Notes: generated from the sequence alone by a model not told the origin. A stretch of 24,354 bases of DNA from an uncultured Collinsella sp. (GCA_902492755.1 CABUNB010000036.1:1-24354), one strand, 5' to 3'. Positions 5,740 through 14,875 are shown, counted from the stretch's first letter. Translations and numbers: made by a program.

Positions 5740-5769
5740 ATATTAACCCGAAACTTTGCCCTTGTGCAA
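5740..5769 (-). promoter_or_regulatory. Promoter of tRNA-Pro
   Basis: On the minus strand TTGCAC (5764-5769) and TAATAT (5740-5745) are separated by 18 bases, a good housekeeping sigma pattern. The predicted start is about 35 bases before the mature tRNA. The -35 box lies within 15 bases of the coaBC stop, and no terminator separates them, so read-through from the long operon into the tRNA is also possible. Confidence 0.65.
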
Positions 5770-5777
5770 GAACTTTT

Positions 5778-6995
5778 TTACAAATTTTGAAGCAAGTCCA
5801 AAATTGTATCTGCGAGCTGGGGTTTTGTTAGAACGGGAAGTTCTTGCGTGCCCGCTGTGCTCACGATCCAGGCCTTGTTAGTATCGGTTCCAAAGCCCGA
5901 ATCGGCGCGCGAGACATCGTTGGCGATAATGGCATCGCAACCCTTGCGGGCGAGCTTTCGCTGCGCGTACTCCACGACGTTATCGGTCTCGGCCGCAAAG
6001 CCGATCACGCACCGCTCTCCCTTTTGGCGCGAAAGCTCGGCCAAGATATCGACCGTCTCGACCAGTTCGATGCGATCCAGGCGCTCGTTGGCCTTTTTGA
6101 GCTTATGGTCGGCAGGGGCTGCGGGCGTGTAGTCAGCGACGGCAGCCGCACAAATGGCCGCATCGGCCGTCTGAAAGGCGCTCAGCGCCGCCTGCAGCAT
6201 CTCTGCGGCGGTCTGCACGCGCACGCACTCCACGCCGCGGGGGACATCGAGCGATGTCGGTCCCAGCACAAGCGTGACCGCAGCGCCGCGGCGAGCAGCC
6301 TCCCCCGCCAGGGCGATGCCCATCTTGCCCGACGACCGGTTGCCAATAAAGCGCACGGGGTCGATCGGCTCGTGCGTGGGGCCGGCGGTGATTACGATGC
6401 GCTTGCCCGCAAGGTCCTGGGGCGCGGGGTTGAGCACCTCGCAGACGGCCTTAACGATGTCCTCGGGCTCGCTCATGCGTCCCGTGTCCACGTCGCCGCA
6501 GGCAAGGTAGCCACTACCGGGTCCTACCACATGGACGCCACGGTCGCGCAGCGTGGCCATGTTGGCCTGCGTCGCCGGCGCCTTCCACATGCCGTTGTTC
6601 ATGGCAGGGGCGATCACGATGGGGCGCGGCGTGGCAAGCAGCGTGGTGGAGATGAGGTCATCGGCGATACCGTTTGCCATCTTGGCGATGATATTGGCCG
6701 TCGCGGGCGCCACGACCACCAGATCGGGCTCCTGCGCCAGCGAAATGTGGTGAATGGGGTCGGAGGGGTCGTCGAATAGACCAACGGCAACAGGCTCGTT
6801 GGTGAGCGCTCGGAAGGTGAGCGGGCCCACAAACTCGGTGGCATGCTCGCTCATAACGACCTTGACGCGCGCGCCGCGCTTTTGCAGCAGGCGCACGATA
6901 TTGCACGACTTATAGGCGGCGATCCCGCCGGTAATACCCAGCAGGATCGTTTTTCCCTCAAGTTGCATTGAATTGTTGGATGCCGCCGTCATCAT
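5778..6995 (-). CDS. coaBC: Bifunctional phosphopantothenoylcysteine decarboxylase / phosphopantothenate-cysteine ligase
   Basis: 405 residues, normal for CoaBC. It makes 4'-phosphopantothenoylcysteine from phosphopantothenate, CTP and cysteine, then decarboxylates it with FMN: two steps of coenzyme A synthesis in the cytoplasm. The CoaC half (to about 190) shows GITGGIAAYK, the catalytic histidine in IHHISLA (His83), APAMNNGMW (Asn133) and the flap cysteine in ACGDVDTGRM (Cys166). The CoaB half shows ITAGPTHEPIDPVRFIGNRS, AAAVADY, the lysine-rich KLKKAN and GFAAET. ATG 6995 directly follows the TAA of the zinc-ribbon gene, with AAGGA seven bases upstream. It is the last gene of the long operon. 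No terminator follows before tRNA-Pro. Confidence 0.97.
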   Translation of the reverse strand: MMTAASNNSMQLEGKTILLGITGGIAAYKSCNIVRLLQKRGARVKVVMSEHATEFVGPLTFRALTNEPVAVGLFDDPSDPIHHISLAQEPDLVVVAPATANIIAKMANGIADDLISTTLLATPRPIVIAPAMNNGMWKAPATQANMATLRDRGVHVVGPGSGYLACGDVDTGRMSEPEDIVKAVCEVLNPAPQDLAGKRIVITAGPTHEPIDPVRFIGNRSSGKMGIALAGEAARRGAAVTLVLGPTSLDVPRGVECVRVQTAAEMLQAALSAFQTADAAICAAAVADYTPAAPADHKLKKANERLDRIELVETVDILAELSRQKGERCVIGFAAETDNVVEYAQRKLARKGCDAIIANDVSRADSGFGTDTNKAWIVSTAGTQELPVLTKPQLADTILDLLQNL

Positions 6996-7715
6996 TTAGG
7001 CTTCCTTGTTGGGAAGCACCAGCAGGCGGTGGCAGTACGGGCAATGCGTAATCTCACTACCGTCGTGGTTGAGGTCGCTCATGGACGACGCCTGCAGTGC
7101 GGTGTGGCAAACCGTGGGGATGTTGCCCTTGATGGTCTCGACGGCCAGGCCGCGGAACTGCTTGAGCAGGCTCTCATAATCGGTGAGCACGTCGGTCGGC
7201 AGCGTGGCGGCAAGCGCGGTGCGCTCTTTGGTGGCGGCATCTATCTGGGCCTGGAGGTCGGCGGCCTTGGCGCGGGCGGCCTTGGTATCGGCCTTCACGC
7301 CCTCCTCGAACTTGGCGATGATGGCCTGCGCGCGAGCCTCGCGGTCGAGCGCCTCCTTATGGGCGACAACGACATCCTTGCGGGTGTGCTCGATCTTGTC
7401 CAGACGCTTTGCCAGGGTGGCAAGCTCGTTTTCCAGGTCCTGTACCTCGCGGTAGTCAGAGCCGTCAACGTGGCGCTTCTTAGCGGCCTCGATGGCGTTA
7501 TTGGTCTGGATCTCGGTGGTGTTGAGATCGTCGAGCTCAATGTCCAGATCCTTGCGCTGGGCGTAGAGCTTGGTCATCTCGGACTTGAGCTTCACATAGG
7601 TCTTGCGCTTGGAAGCGAGCTCCTTGAGCTCCGGCATATTGGCAAGTTCGCTCTTGTTGCGGGCGAGCTCCAAATCGATCTGTTGCAGCTTGAGTAGCGT
7701 AGCGCCGGCGCTCAT
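6996..7715 (-). CDS. Coiled-coil protein with C-terminal C4-type zinc ribbon (CdsZ-like)
   Basis: 239 residues from ATG 7715, which has AGGAGA upstream and overlaps the Nif3-like gene stop (ATGA). Residues about 10-175 form a long antiparallel coiled coil rich in K, E, A and L. The C-terminal part carries the zinc-ribbon module usual in this family (zf-RING_7/CdsZ). Normally two CxxC pairs bind zinc; here the second is CPYC, but the first reads TVCHTA with only one cysteine, so binding may be altered or use the histidine. The family often lies beside Nif3-like genes in Actinobacteria. The molecular role in free-living bacteria is poorly defined; proposed roles involve assisting protein or nucleic-acid complexes. 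Confidence 0.8.
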   Translation of the reverse strand: MSAGATLLKLQQIDLELARNKSELANMPELKELASKRKTYVKLKSEMTKLYAQRKDLDIELDDLNTTEIQTNNAIEAAKKRHVDGSDYREVQDLENELATLAKRLDKIEHTRKDVVVAHKEALDREARAQAIIAKFEEGVKADTKAARAKAADLQAQIDAATKERTALAATLPTDVLTDYESLLKQFRGLAVETIKGNIPTVCHTALQASSMSDLNHDGSEITHCPYCHRLLVLPNKEA

Positions 7716-8521
7716 AAGTTCTCTCCTTTTGTCACAGTCCACCATTGGCAAGGGTTCAGTATTTTAATCGCATGACGGGGGTCAACCCCGGCGTCAACTG
7801 CAGAGTTCATCAATATATCAACGAACGTCTCCTCGGAGCGGTCGTGGCCGAGCAAGATCACCGGCAGCCCGCGCAAGGCAAGGTCTTGCGCCACGTGGTA
7901 CCCCGCCTCGCCCGTCACGACAACATCAGCGCCTGCGGTGATGGCGAGCTCTCCGAAGTCGCCCAGGGAGCCGCCCAAAATGGCGACGGTCCGACACGGG
8001 TGATCGACCTCGCCCCACACACGCGGGTCGCTGCCAAAGGCCGTGGCAGCACGGGTGGCAAGATCGCGCAGCGTGCACGGGTCGTTGAGCGTTGCAAGTG
8101 CGCCCAGGCCGGTGGCCTCGGGGTCGTCCACGTGCTCCAGTGAGCTCACGGGTGCGGCACCCAGCAGCTTGCTCAGGCAGACACGGGCTTCGTGCGAGCG
8201 GTCCAGGTTGGTGTGGAGCGAGATAATGCTCACCCCGCAGCGGGCAGCCTCGTAGAGGGCCGCACTGCACTGGGGTCGTGTGGCATCCGCCGGACAAAAG
8301 GCCTCGGGTGCCTTGATGTATATGGGGTGATGCGTCAGCAGCACGTTGGCGCTTGCTTCTTGGGCGCGGCGAACATTAGCCTCGGTCGCATCGAGTGCGC
8401 AGGCAACGCCGGTGATCTCCGCGGCCGGATCGCCAACGGAGAGTCCTACGTGATCCCAGCCCTCGGCGTCCGCCTTGGGATAGCGTGCCAGCAGCGCGCG
8501 CTCAAGCTCGGCGACGATCAT
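7712..8521 (-). CDS. Nif3-like (DUF34) dinuclear metal-binding protein
   Basis: 269 residues, normal for the short form without the inserted PII-like domain. Metal-binding motifs of the family are present: LLTHHPIY (about residue 61-68), ISLHTNLD (about 99-106), and near the end LLGHDRSEE with the late histidine and glutamate. The proteins form ring-shaped hexamers with two metals per subunit. A role as a GTP cyclohydrolase 1 type 2 homologue is often written in databases but is not established. It overlaps the NifS-type gene by four bases (ATGA) at its start and the zinc-ribbon gene by four bases at its end, so all three are translationally coupled. Confidence 0.9.
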   Translation of the reverse strand: MIVAELERALLARYPKADAEGWDHVGLSVGDPAAEITGVACALDATEANVRRAQEASANVLLTHHPIYIKAPEAFCPADATRPQCSAALYEAARCGVSIISLHTNLDRSHEARVCLSKLLGAAPVSSLEHVDDPEATGLGALATLNDPCTLRDLATRAATAFGSDPRVWGEVDHPCRTVAILGGSLGDFGELAITAGADVVVTGEAGYHVAQDLALRGLPVILLGHDRSEETFVDILMNSAVDAGVDPRHAIKILNPCQWWTVTKGENL

Positions 8522-9696
8522 GCGGCACCCACGATCGAGAGCAGCGTTTGGGCGAACTCGTCCAGATCGCTCGGATTCACGCGGTCGTCAAAGGAAATGC
8601 GCAGTGCTCCCAATGCCTGCTCGCGACCGATGCCCATCGCGCTCAAAACGTGGCTGGGGTCCATACTACCGCTCGAGCATGCCGAGCCTGCCGATACCTC
8701 AAAGCCGGCGGCGTCGAGCTTGATGATGAGCTCCTCGGAGTCCATGCCGTCAATGTAGATCGAAACCATACCCGGCAGACGATCGGCCTGTGCGTAGTCG
8801 CCCATGGTGGCATGAATACGCGGATGGGCCGTAAGCGTGGTGTAGAGCTTGTCGGATAAGGCCTGCAGCGTTGTGCGCTCCTGGGCAACATCCGGCAACA
8901 GCGCGGAAGCGGCAGCGGCAAAAGCCAGCTGTGTACGCAGGTCCTGCGTGCCGGCACGACGACCGGCCTCCTGTCCACCGCCGAAGATGCGCGGGCGCAG
9001 CGGCGTGCGGCTCTTAAGGTAGAGTGCGCCAGACGCCACGGGGCCACCGATCTTGTGCGCGGCAACGGTCATGGCGTCAACTCCCAGCTCGGTGACATCG
9101 AGCGGAATATGCAGATAGCCCTGGATGGCATCGGTGTGGAACAGAGCGCCCACGGTATGCGCGGCCGCGGCAAGCTCGCGGATGGGCTGCACCACGCCGG
9201 TCTCGTTGTTGGCAACCATGATGCTCACGAGCGCCACGTCGTCGCCTAGTAGCTCGACAAGCGCGACAGGCTCAATGTAGCCCGCGCGGCAGGGCTGCAC
9301 CAGGTCGACGGTAAAGCCGACGGCACGCAGCAGCGGCAGGTTGTCCAGAATCGAATCGTGCTCGATGGCAGATACGATCACGCGGTTACGCTTGCGATCG
9401 CGCTGACGAGCGCCCTCGGCAAGACCGAGCAGCGCCAGCTGGTTGGCTTCGGTGCCGCCGTTGGTCAGAACAATCTCGGACGGGCGGACGCGTGCGCCAA
9501 AGCTATGGGCGATCTCGCGACGGGCAACCTCCAGGCGCGCGGCGGCCTTGCGGCCGAGCGAGTGCAGCGAGTTGGGGTTGACGCCTGCAAGCTCGCTGTC
9601 GTCATATTCGCGCTGCGCAAGGAGCGCCTCGGCGCGCATGGGCGTCGAGGCGGCATAGTCAAGATTCACGGGTATGCGGTTTTGACCTGCGGTCAT
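8518..9696 (-). CDS. Cysteine desulfurase (NifS/IscS family)
   Basis: 392 residues. This PLP enzyme takes sulfur from cysteine for Fe-S clusters and tRNA thiolation. Visible residues: LDYAASTP near the N-terminus, TNGGTEANQLAL, His113 in SAIEHDS, NNETGVVQP, FHTDAIQG (Asp189, Gln192), the PLP lysine in AAHKIGGP (Lys215), RAGTQD, and the catalytic cysteine in SAGSACSSG (Cys340). The short spacing after the cysteine places it in the group I NifS/IscS class. No scaffold gene (iscU/nifU) is adjacent; it is coupled to the Nif3-like gene instead. AGGAGG lies 11 bases before the ATG, inside the end of rpe. Confidence 0.93.
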   Translation of the reverse strand: MTAGQNRIPVNLDYAASTPMRAEALLAQREYDDSELAGVNPNSLHSLGRKAAARLEVARREIAHSFGARVRPSEIVLTNGGTEANQLALLGLAEGARQRDRKRNRVIVSAIEHDSILDNLPLLRAVGFTVDLVQPCRAGYIEPVALVELLGDDVALVSIMVANNETGVVQPIRELAAAAHTVGALFHTDAIQGYLHIPLDVTELGVDAMTVAAHKIGGPVASGALYLKSRTPLRPRIFGGGQEAGRRAGTQDLRTQLAFAAAASALLPDVAQERTTLQALSDKLYTTLTAHPRIHATMGDYAQADRLPGMVSIYIDGMDSEELIIKLDAAGFEVSAGSACSSGSMDPSHVLSAMGIGREQALGALRISFDDRVNPSDLDEFAQTLLSIVGAA

Positions 9697-9702
9697 AAGG
9701 GT

Positions 9703-10374
9703 TTATGCCTCCTGTGCGGCCTCGTTGCCCAGCTTCTGCAGCAGCGCAACCTCGGCGGCGGGATCTTCGGACTTAAATACGGCGGAGCCGGCCACGAGCA
9801 CGTTGGCGCCGGCCTTGACGACCTCGGCGATGTTCTTGGAAGAAATACCGCCGTCGACCTCGATCAGGGGCGACACGCCGTGACGCTCGCACATGGTCTT
9901 GAGCTCGTGCAGTTTGGCAATGGTACCGGGAATAAAGCTCTGGCCGCCAAAGCCCGGGTTCACACTCATGAGCAGCACCATGTCGACAACGTCGATGATG
10001 CTCTCGAGCACGCACACGGGGGTGGCGGGGTTGAGCACCACGCCGGCCTTGACGCCGCGCTGCTGCAGATGGGTGAGCGTGCGGTGCAGGTGCGTGGAGG
10101 CCTCGTAGTGCACGGTGATCATGTCGGCACCAGCGTCGGCGTACCAATCGACCGTCTCGTCGGGGTTCGACACCATCAGGTGCGCGTCGACCGGTACATC
10201 GGTGGAACGCTTGACGGCCTTAAGGATGTCAACGCCAAAGGTGAGGTTGCCGGTAAAGTGACCGTCCATAACGTCGAAGTGCACGTAGTCGGCGCCGGCG
10301 ATCTTGTCGAGCTCGCCCTTGAGGTTGGCCATGTCGGCCGAAAGGACGGACGGAGCGATTTTGATGGAACCCAT
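9703..10374 (-). CDS. rpe: Ribulose-phosphate 3-epimerase
   Basis: 223 residues, typical size. It interconverts ribulose 5-phosphate and xylulose 5-phosphate in the pentose phosphate pathway. The TIM-barrel metal and acid-base residues are visible: VHFDVMDGHF (His32, Asp34), VDAHLM (His65), MSVNPGFGGQ (phosphate and flexible loop) and EVDGGI (catalytic Asp174). The ATG is preceded by AAAGG and lies 18 bases after the gpsA stop. It ends six bases before the NifS-type gene. Confidence 0.96.
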   Translation of the reverse strand: MGSIKIAPSVLSADMANLKGELDKIAGADYVHFDVMDGHFTGNLTFGVDILKAVKRSTDVPVDAHLMVSNPDETVDWYADAGADMITVHYEASTHLHRTLTHLQQRGVKAGVVLNPATPVCVLESIIDVVDMVLLMSVNPGFGGQSFIPGTIAKLHELKTMCERHGVSPLIEVDGGISSKNIAEVVKAGANVLVAGSAVFKSEDPAAEVALLQKLGNEAAQEA

Positions 10375-10392
10375 GGTAGAAGCCTTTCTGCG

Positions 10393-11400
10393 CTAGTCGG
10401 TGAGTCCGTAGAACTCTTGAGAAGGGACGCGATCGGTAAGAATCTCGAGCGCCCTATCCAAAGTAACACCGTTGTAGAGCGTTTGCTCCACGGCAAAGGT
10501 GAGCGGAATGTCTACGCCCAGTGAACGGGCGAGCTCGCTGACGCTGCGGGCCGCGACGGCGCCCTCGACCACCATATGCGTGCGCGCCTGGTACTCGTCG
10601 AGCGACACGCCGTGGGCAAACTCGTAGCCAAAGGTACGGTTGCGCGAATGCTCCGAGGTGCAGGTGGCAATGAGGTCGCCCATGCCGGCAAGCCCCATGC
10701 AGGTCATAGCTTGACCGCCTCGGGCGTGCACCAGTCGGCTGATCTCGGCCAGGCCGCGCGTCATGATGAGGGCGAGCGTGTTGTCGCCCGCACCGCTACC
10801 GGCGGAGATGCCGCACACGATGGCGATGACGTTTTTCATAGCGCCGCAAACCTCAACACCGGTCATGTCCTGCGATAGATAGATGCGGAAGGCCGTGGAC
10901 AGGAGCAGGTCCTTAAAGGTCTCTCCTATCTGCGGATCTTCGCTGGCGATGACGGCGGCAGATAGCCCGCCGCGGCAGATTTCCTCAGCATGGTTGGGGC
11001 CCGAGAGCGCCGCCACATGCGACTCGTTGCCGATCTCGCTGGCGATGACCTCGCTCATGAGCAGGCCGGACTCGGGCTCAATGCCCTTGGTGAGGCAGAG
11101 CACCGGGGTATCGGCGCCGATAAAGGGCGCGGCCTGGTGACACACGTCGCGCAGATGCGTGGAGGGCACGGCAAAGATGATCGCATCGGCACTGTCGAGC
11201 GCCCGGGCGAGCTCGGTCGTTGCTACCACGTTGTCCGGCAGCTCATATCCCACCAGATAGCGCGGGTTGCGATGCTCGCCGTTAATGCCGGCGGCCGTCT
11301 GCTCACTATGGGCCCACATGGTCACGCGCCCGGCTCGTGCGGCGGCAAGGCCGGCGACGGCGGTTCCCCAGGAGCCAGAGCCAATCAGCGCAACATTCAT
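10393..11400 (-). CDS. gpsA: Glycerol-3-phosphate dehydrogenase [NAD(P)+]
   Basis: 335 residues, normal. It reduces dihydroxyacetone phosphate to sn-glycerol 3-phosphate, the backbone for phospholipids. The N-terminal Rossmann motif is IGSGSWGTA (residues 6-14). SGPNHAEEI and VCGAMKNVIAIVCGISAG (with the catalytic lysine) are the family signatures, followed by the helical C-terminal domain. GGAGAG precedes the ATG, which lies nine bases after the plsY stop. PlsY uses the product of this enzyme, so the pairing is functional. Confidence 0.97.
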   Translation of the reverse strand: MNVALIGSGSWGTAVAGLAAARAGRVTMWAHSEQTAAGINGEHRNPRYLVGYELPDNVVATTELARALDSADAIIFAVPSTHLRDVCHQAAPFIGADTPVLCLTKGIEPESGLLMSEVIASEIGNESHVAALSGPNHAEEICRGGLSAAVIASEDPQIGETFKDLLLSTAFRIYLSQDMTGVEVCGAMKNVIAIVCGISAGSGAGDNTLALIMTRGLAEISRLVHARGGQAMTCMGLAGMGDLIATCTSEHSRNRTFGYEFAHGVSLDEYQARTHMVVEGAVAARSVSELARSLGVDIPLTFAVEQTLYNGVTLDRALEILTDRVPSQEFYGLTD

Positions 11401-11409
11401 GACTCTCTC

Positions 11410-12093
11410 CTACTTATCGTCGGGCTCGGTGACGCGCTTGGTAAACGAGAGCTTGGACTCCTTACCGGCCATGAGCTTTTGGATATTTGAGCGATGGGCC
11501 CACACTACGGTGATGCCGATCATCGCCATGCAGAACTTGAGGCCCAAGCTGCTGTACGGAAAGACCGCGCAAGCAGCGATAGGAAGTCCGATGGCAGCGG
11601 CAAGCGAGCCCACCGACACGTACTTGGTAATGGCGACGGCCACGATGAACATGCCCAGCAGCGACAGGCCAATGGGCCAGTACCAGGCGAGGATGACGCC
11701 CAGACCGACCGCGATACCCTTGCCACCGTGGAAGTTGAGGTACGGCGAGAATATGTGGCCCCATACGGCCGCCAGGCAGATGACACCGAGCATCCAGTCG
11801 CCAGGGGCTCCAGGCGCCATGATGTTCGGCGGAAAACCATAGCCTAGATCGGCGATGAGCGGACGGGCGATAAGGACGCAGATGGCGCCCTTCAAGCAGT
11901 CGAGCAGCAGCGTGAGCGCCGCGACCTTGGGGCCGGCCACGCGCAGCGCATTGGTTGTGCCGATGTTGCCGGAGCCCGCCTTGCGAATGTCCGTGTGGTT
12001 GAACATGCGGCCCAGGATCAGGCCAAACGGAATCGCTCCGATAAAGAACGAGACCACGGCGCAGATGGCGGTCAGCAGAATCGGATTATGCAT
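11410..12093 (-). CDS. plsY: Acyl-phosphate:glycerol-3-phosphate acyltransferase
   Basis: 227 residues from ATG 12093, which overlaps the der stop (ATGCATAA). An upstream in-frame start at 12141 lies deep inside der and would add a non-membrane leader. PlsY moves acyl groups from acyl phosphate to glycerol 3-phosphate, the first step of phosphatidic acid synthesis, in the membrane. The three family motifs are seen: SFFIGAIPFGLILGR with AGSGNIGTTNALR, FHGGKGIAVGLG, and WAHRSNIQKL near the end. At least five hydrophobic helices are visible. A somewhat longer central loop (ADLGYGFPPNIMAPGAPGD) separates helices 2 and 3. Confidence 0.95.
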   Translation of the reverse strand: MHNPILLTAICAVVSFFIGAIPFGLILGRMFNHTDIRKAGSGNIGTTNALRVAGPKVAALTLLLDCLKGAICVLIARPLIADLGYGFPPNIMAPGAPGDWMLGVICLAAVWGHIFSPYLNFHGGKGIAVGLGVILAWYWPIGLSLLGMFIVAVAITKYVSVGSLAAAIGLPIAACAVFPYSSLGLKFCMAMIGITVVWAHRSNIQKLMAGKESKLSFTKRVTEPDDK

Positions 12094-13420
12094 CCTTTTG
12101 TTCCTTCTTCCTAAAGAAGAGTCGAATGGGCGTGCCGGCAAAATCGAAAGTCGAGCGCATGCGGTTCTCCACGTAGCGCTGGTAGGTGTCGTTGACCAGG
12201 TCGCTATGGTTGACGAAGAACGTGAACGTCGGCGGGTTGATGCCCGTCTGAGTCACGTAGTGCATGCGCAGGCGGCGCTTGCCGTCCACCACGGTGTGGC
12301 CGAACTCGCGCAGGTCGGTGAGGAAGGTGTTGAGGCGCGAGGTGGTGATCTTTTGCGAGCGCGTCTTCTCGGCGGCGTCGACCATCGCCCAGATCTTCTC
12401 GACGCTGCGGCCAGTGAGGGCAGAGATGCGCAGGTACTGGGCCCAGGGAGCCATAACGCCCAGACGGCGGTCGACGGTCTCCATGCAGGCCTCGCGCTTG
12501 CGGTCGTCGTCGAGCAGGTCCCACTTGTTGAGCAGCACGACGATGGCGCAGCCGCGCTCGATGGCCAAGCCCATGACCTTCTGGTCCTGCTCGGTAACGC
12601 CCACGGAGGCGTCGACGACGAGCAGTGCCACGTCGGCGCGATCGATGGCGCGCAGGCCGCGGACCATCGAGTAGTACTCGATGTTCTCGTACACGGTGCT
12701 CTTCTTGCGAATACCCGCGGTGTCAACCATGCGGTAGTGCTTGCCGTTGCGCTCGACGACCGTGTCGATGGCGTCGCGCGTGGTGCCGGCGATGTTCGAG
12801 ACGATGGAGCGGTCGGCGCCCAGGATGCGGTTGAACAGCGACGACTTGCCGGCATTGGGGCGGCCGATGATGGCGACGTTCAGGGCGTCGGGGAACTCAT
12901 CGGTGACCTCTTCCTCCTCCTCCGGAAGCAGGGCCACGATATCGTCGAGCAGGTCGCCCGTGCCGTGGCCATGCAGGGCCGAGAGGGGCGTGGGCTCACC
13001 GACGCCGAGCGAATAGAACTCCCAGATGCTGTCGTTTTCGCGATCGGGGTTGTCGAGCTTGTTCACCAGTAGAAAGACCGGCTTGTCGCAGCGCTTGAGC
13101 ATGCGGGCGACCGACTCGTCCTCCTCGGTGACGCCGGTGCGGCCGTCGACCACAAACAGGATGACGGCGGCTTCCTCGGCGGCGGCGAGGGCCTGGTCGC
13201 GGATGGACGTGGCAAAGACGTCATCGCTCTTGAGCGGCTCGATGCCGCCCGTGTCGACAATGGTGAACTCGCGGCCGTTCCAATCGGCCGTGTGGTATGA
13301 GCGATCGCGCGTGACGCCGCGGGACTCATGGACGATGGCGTCCGAGGTTTGGGCTAGGCGGTTAACGAGCGTGGACTTGCCCACGTTGGGGCGTCCGACG
13401 ACGGCGACGATAGGTTTCAT
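12086..13420 (-). CDS. der: Ribosome assembly GTPase Der (EngA), two G domains
   Basis: 444 residues from ATG 13420, with AAAGGAGA eight bases upstream; earlier in-frame starts lie in the preceding gene and encode non-family sequence. Der acts in late 50S subunit maturation. G domain 1 has GRPNVGKS (9-16), a DTGG motif and NKLD (120-123). G domain 2 has GRPNAGKS (186-193), DTAG and NKWD (298-301). An acidic linker PEEEEEVTDE (166-175) joins them, and a KH-like domain ends the protein (RKKEQKDA). It is separated from the DUF512 gene by ten bases and overlaps plsY by eight. Confidence 0.97.
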   Translation of the reverse strand: MKPIVAVVGRPNVGKSTLVNRLAQTSDAIVHESRGVTRDRSYHTADWNGREFTIVDTGGIEPLKSDDVFATSIRDQALAAAEEAAVILFVVDGRTGVTEEDESVARMLKRCDKPVFLLVNKLDNPDRENDSIWEFYSLGVGEPTPLSALHGHGTGDLLDDIVALLPEEEEEVTDEFPDALNVAIIGRPNAGKSSLFNRILGADRSIVSNIAGTTRDAIDTVVERNGKHYRMVDTAGIRKKSTVYENIEYYSMVRGLRAIDRADVALLVVDASVGVTEQDQKVMGLAIERGCAIVVLLNKWDLLDDDRKREACMETVDRRLGVMAPWAQYLRISALTGRSVEKIWAMVDAAEKTRSQKITTSRLNTFLTDLREFGHTVVDGKRRLRMHYVTQTGINPPTFTFFVNHSDLVNDTYQRYVENRMRSTFDFAGTPIRLFFRKKEQKDA

Positions 13421-13430
13421 CTGCTCTCCT

Positions 13431-14873
13431 TTAATGGATAGGGTCAGCGGAATTAGTAGAGTCTGCGGGCACAATGCCAAGGATATGCTCCAGGGTATCG
13501 AGCAGCTCATGCGGCATGGTCGACACCACATGAACCTCGGCGCCGCGACTGGTAAGGCTTGCGAGTAAATCGTCACGATGATACTCGTCAAGCGTCATGC
13601 CGTCAGCGTTGAACATGAGCTTAGGCACAAAGAGCATAACCCCCGACAGGTCTTGGGGCAGCTGCTCCAGAATGTCACACGCGACGATGAGGCCGGTCAC
13701 GTCCACGTTGCCGCCGAAGTAGCGGTTCTTGATGGCCGTAACAGTGCCGCCGAGACCATGCGGCGACTCCACAAAGCGCGCCACGGTGTCGCGCGCGCTG
13801 GCGCCGGAGAGGCACAGCAGGTGCTGGCTGCGGGCGGCGATGGCCTCGCGGACGCGGGCCAGTCGCTCGGCATCGGTAGCCAGCACGTCGTCGGTCTCGT
13901 CCAGATACGAGCGGATCATGCCGATGCCGTCGTAGTACTGCGGGTAACCGTCGTAAAAGTCTGCCTCGGGAGGATCGATGCCGGCGTCCAGATAGAACTC
14001 GTCGCTCATCTGGAAGGTGTGGCGGCCAAAGCGCTCGTAGGCGCGGTCCTGGTAGGGACGGATCATGGCAATGGTCTCGCGCGCTAGCTCGGGCTTGTCG
14101 CTGTAGGACCAGCTAAAACGGTTCTGATGCTTGGTAAAACCGAGCGGCACAATGCCCAGGCTTGTGATTTGCTCGTGCTCCTCGCAAAAGCGCAGAGTCT
14201 TTTCCAGCTCCTCGCCGTCGTTCATGCCGGGGCACAGCACAATCTGCGCATGAATCTCGATGCCGGCGGCCATGATGGCCTCGAGCACGTCCATGCCACG
14301 TTGGGCGTTGCTGCCCATCATGCGGCGGCGGACGTCGGGGCTTACGGCGTGGACCGACACGTTCATGGGACTCATGTTGCGCTGGATGACGTTTTGCACG
14401 TCCTCGTCGGTGAGGTTCGTAAGCGTGACAAAGTTGCCTTGCAAAAAGCTTAGGCGATAGTCGTCGTCGCGAATATAGAGCGTTGAACGGCCGCCCTTGG
14501 GGAGCATGGTCATAAAGCAGAACACGCAGGCGTTTACGCAGGTGCGCATGCCGTCGAAGATGGGACCATCGAATTCAAGGCCCCAGTCCTCTCCCGGGAA
14601 GCGGTCGAGCTCGACGGGGGTGACGCTGTTGTCGCGCGGGTCGAAAACCTCGAGGTCGACGGTATCATCGTCGGCTTCCCAGAGCCACACAATCATGTCG
14701 GTAAGCTGCTCACCGTTGACCGTGAGCACGCGCATGCCCCGCTCGATACCCACATCCCACGCGGGCGATTCGGGACGCACGTTCTTTACGAGCGCGCCCT
14801 CACCCGGCTCGGGGTCGCGGCTGCGCCCGTAATCGGCCACCTCGGCGGCGTATGCGGGTACGGTCTGGTCCAT
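13431..14873 (-). CDS. DUF512 family Fe-S protein with PDZ-like N-terminus (radical SAM-like)
   Basis: 480 residues from ATG 14873, two bases after the ispH stop; upstream in-frame starts lie within ispH. The N-terminus (about 24-90) looks like a PDZ-type module (VRPESPAWDVGIERGMRVLTVNG). The cluster motif CVNACVFC (Cys112, 116, 119; Cx3Cx2C) fits a radical SAM 4Fe-4S site. Later motifs such as LQGNFVTLTNLT and SVHAVSPDVRRRMM resemble the barrel strands of that superfamily. The C-terminal DUF512 domain follows. The reaction is not known to me. The gene is often found just upstream of der in Actinobacteria and Firmicutes, suggesting a link with ribosome or RNA modification, which is inference. 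Confidence 0.88.
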   Translation of the reverse strand: MDQTVPAYAAEVADYGRSRDPEPGEGALVKNVRPESPAWDVGIERGMRVLTVNGEQLTDMIVWLWEADDDTVDLEVFDPRDNSVTPVELDRFPGEDWGLEFDGPIFDGMRTCVNACVFCFMTMLPKGGRSTLYIRDDDYRLSFLQGNFVTLTNLTDEDVQNVIQRNMSPMNVSVHAVSPDVRRRMMGSNAQRGMDVLEAIMAAGIEIHAQIVLCPGMNDGEELEKTLRFCEEHEQITSLGIVPLGFTKHQNRFSWSYSDKPELARETIAMIRPYQDRAYERFGRHTFQMSDEFYLDAGIDPPEADFYDGYPQYYDGIGMIRSYLDETDDVLATDAERLARVREAIAARSQHLLCLSGASARDTVARFVESPHGLGGTVTAIKNRYFGGNVDVTGLIVACDILEQLPQDLSGVMLFVPKLMFNADGMTLDEYHRDDLLASLTSRGAEVHVVSTMPHELLDTLEHILGIVPADSTNSADPIH

Positions 14874-14875
14874 GG

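Noticed and set aside
9358..10524. A 388-codon plus-strand open frame across nifS and rpe
   Set aside because: Shadow of two well-supported enzymes on the other strand; histidine- and glycine-rich with no start signal.
13421..13591. Longer N-terminus for Der
   Set aside because: The extra 57 residues overlap the DUF512 gene, lack family similarity, and the start at 13420 has a strong ribosome binding site.
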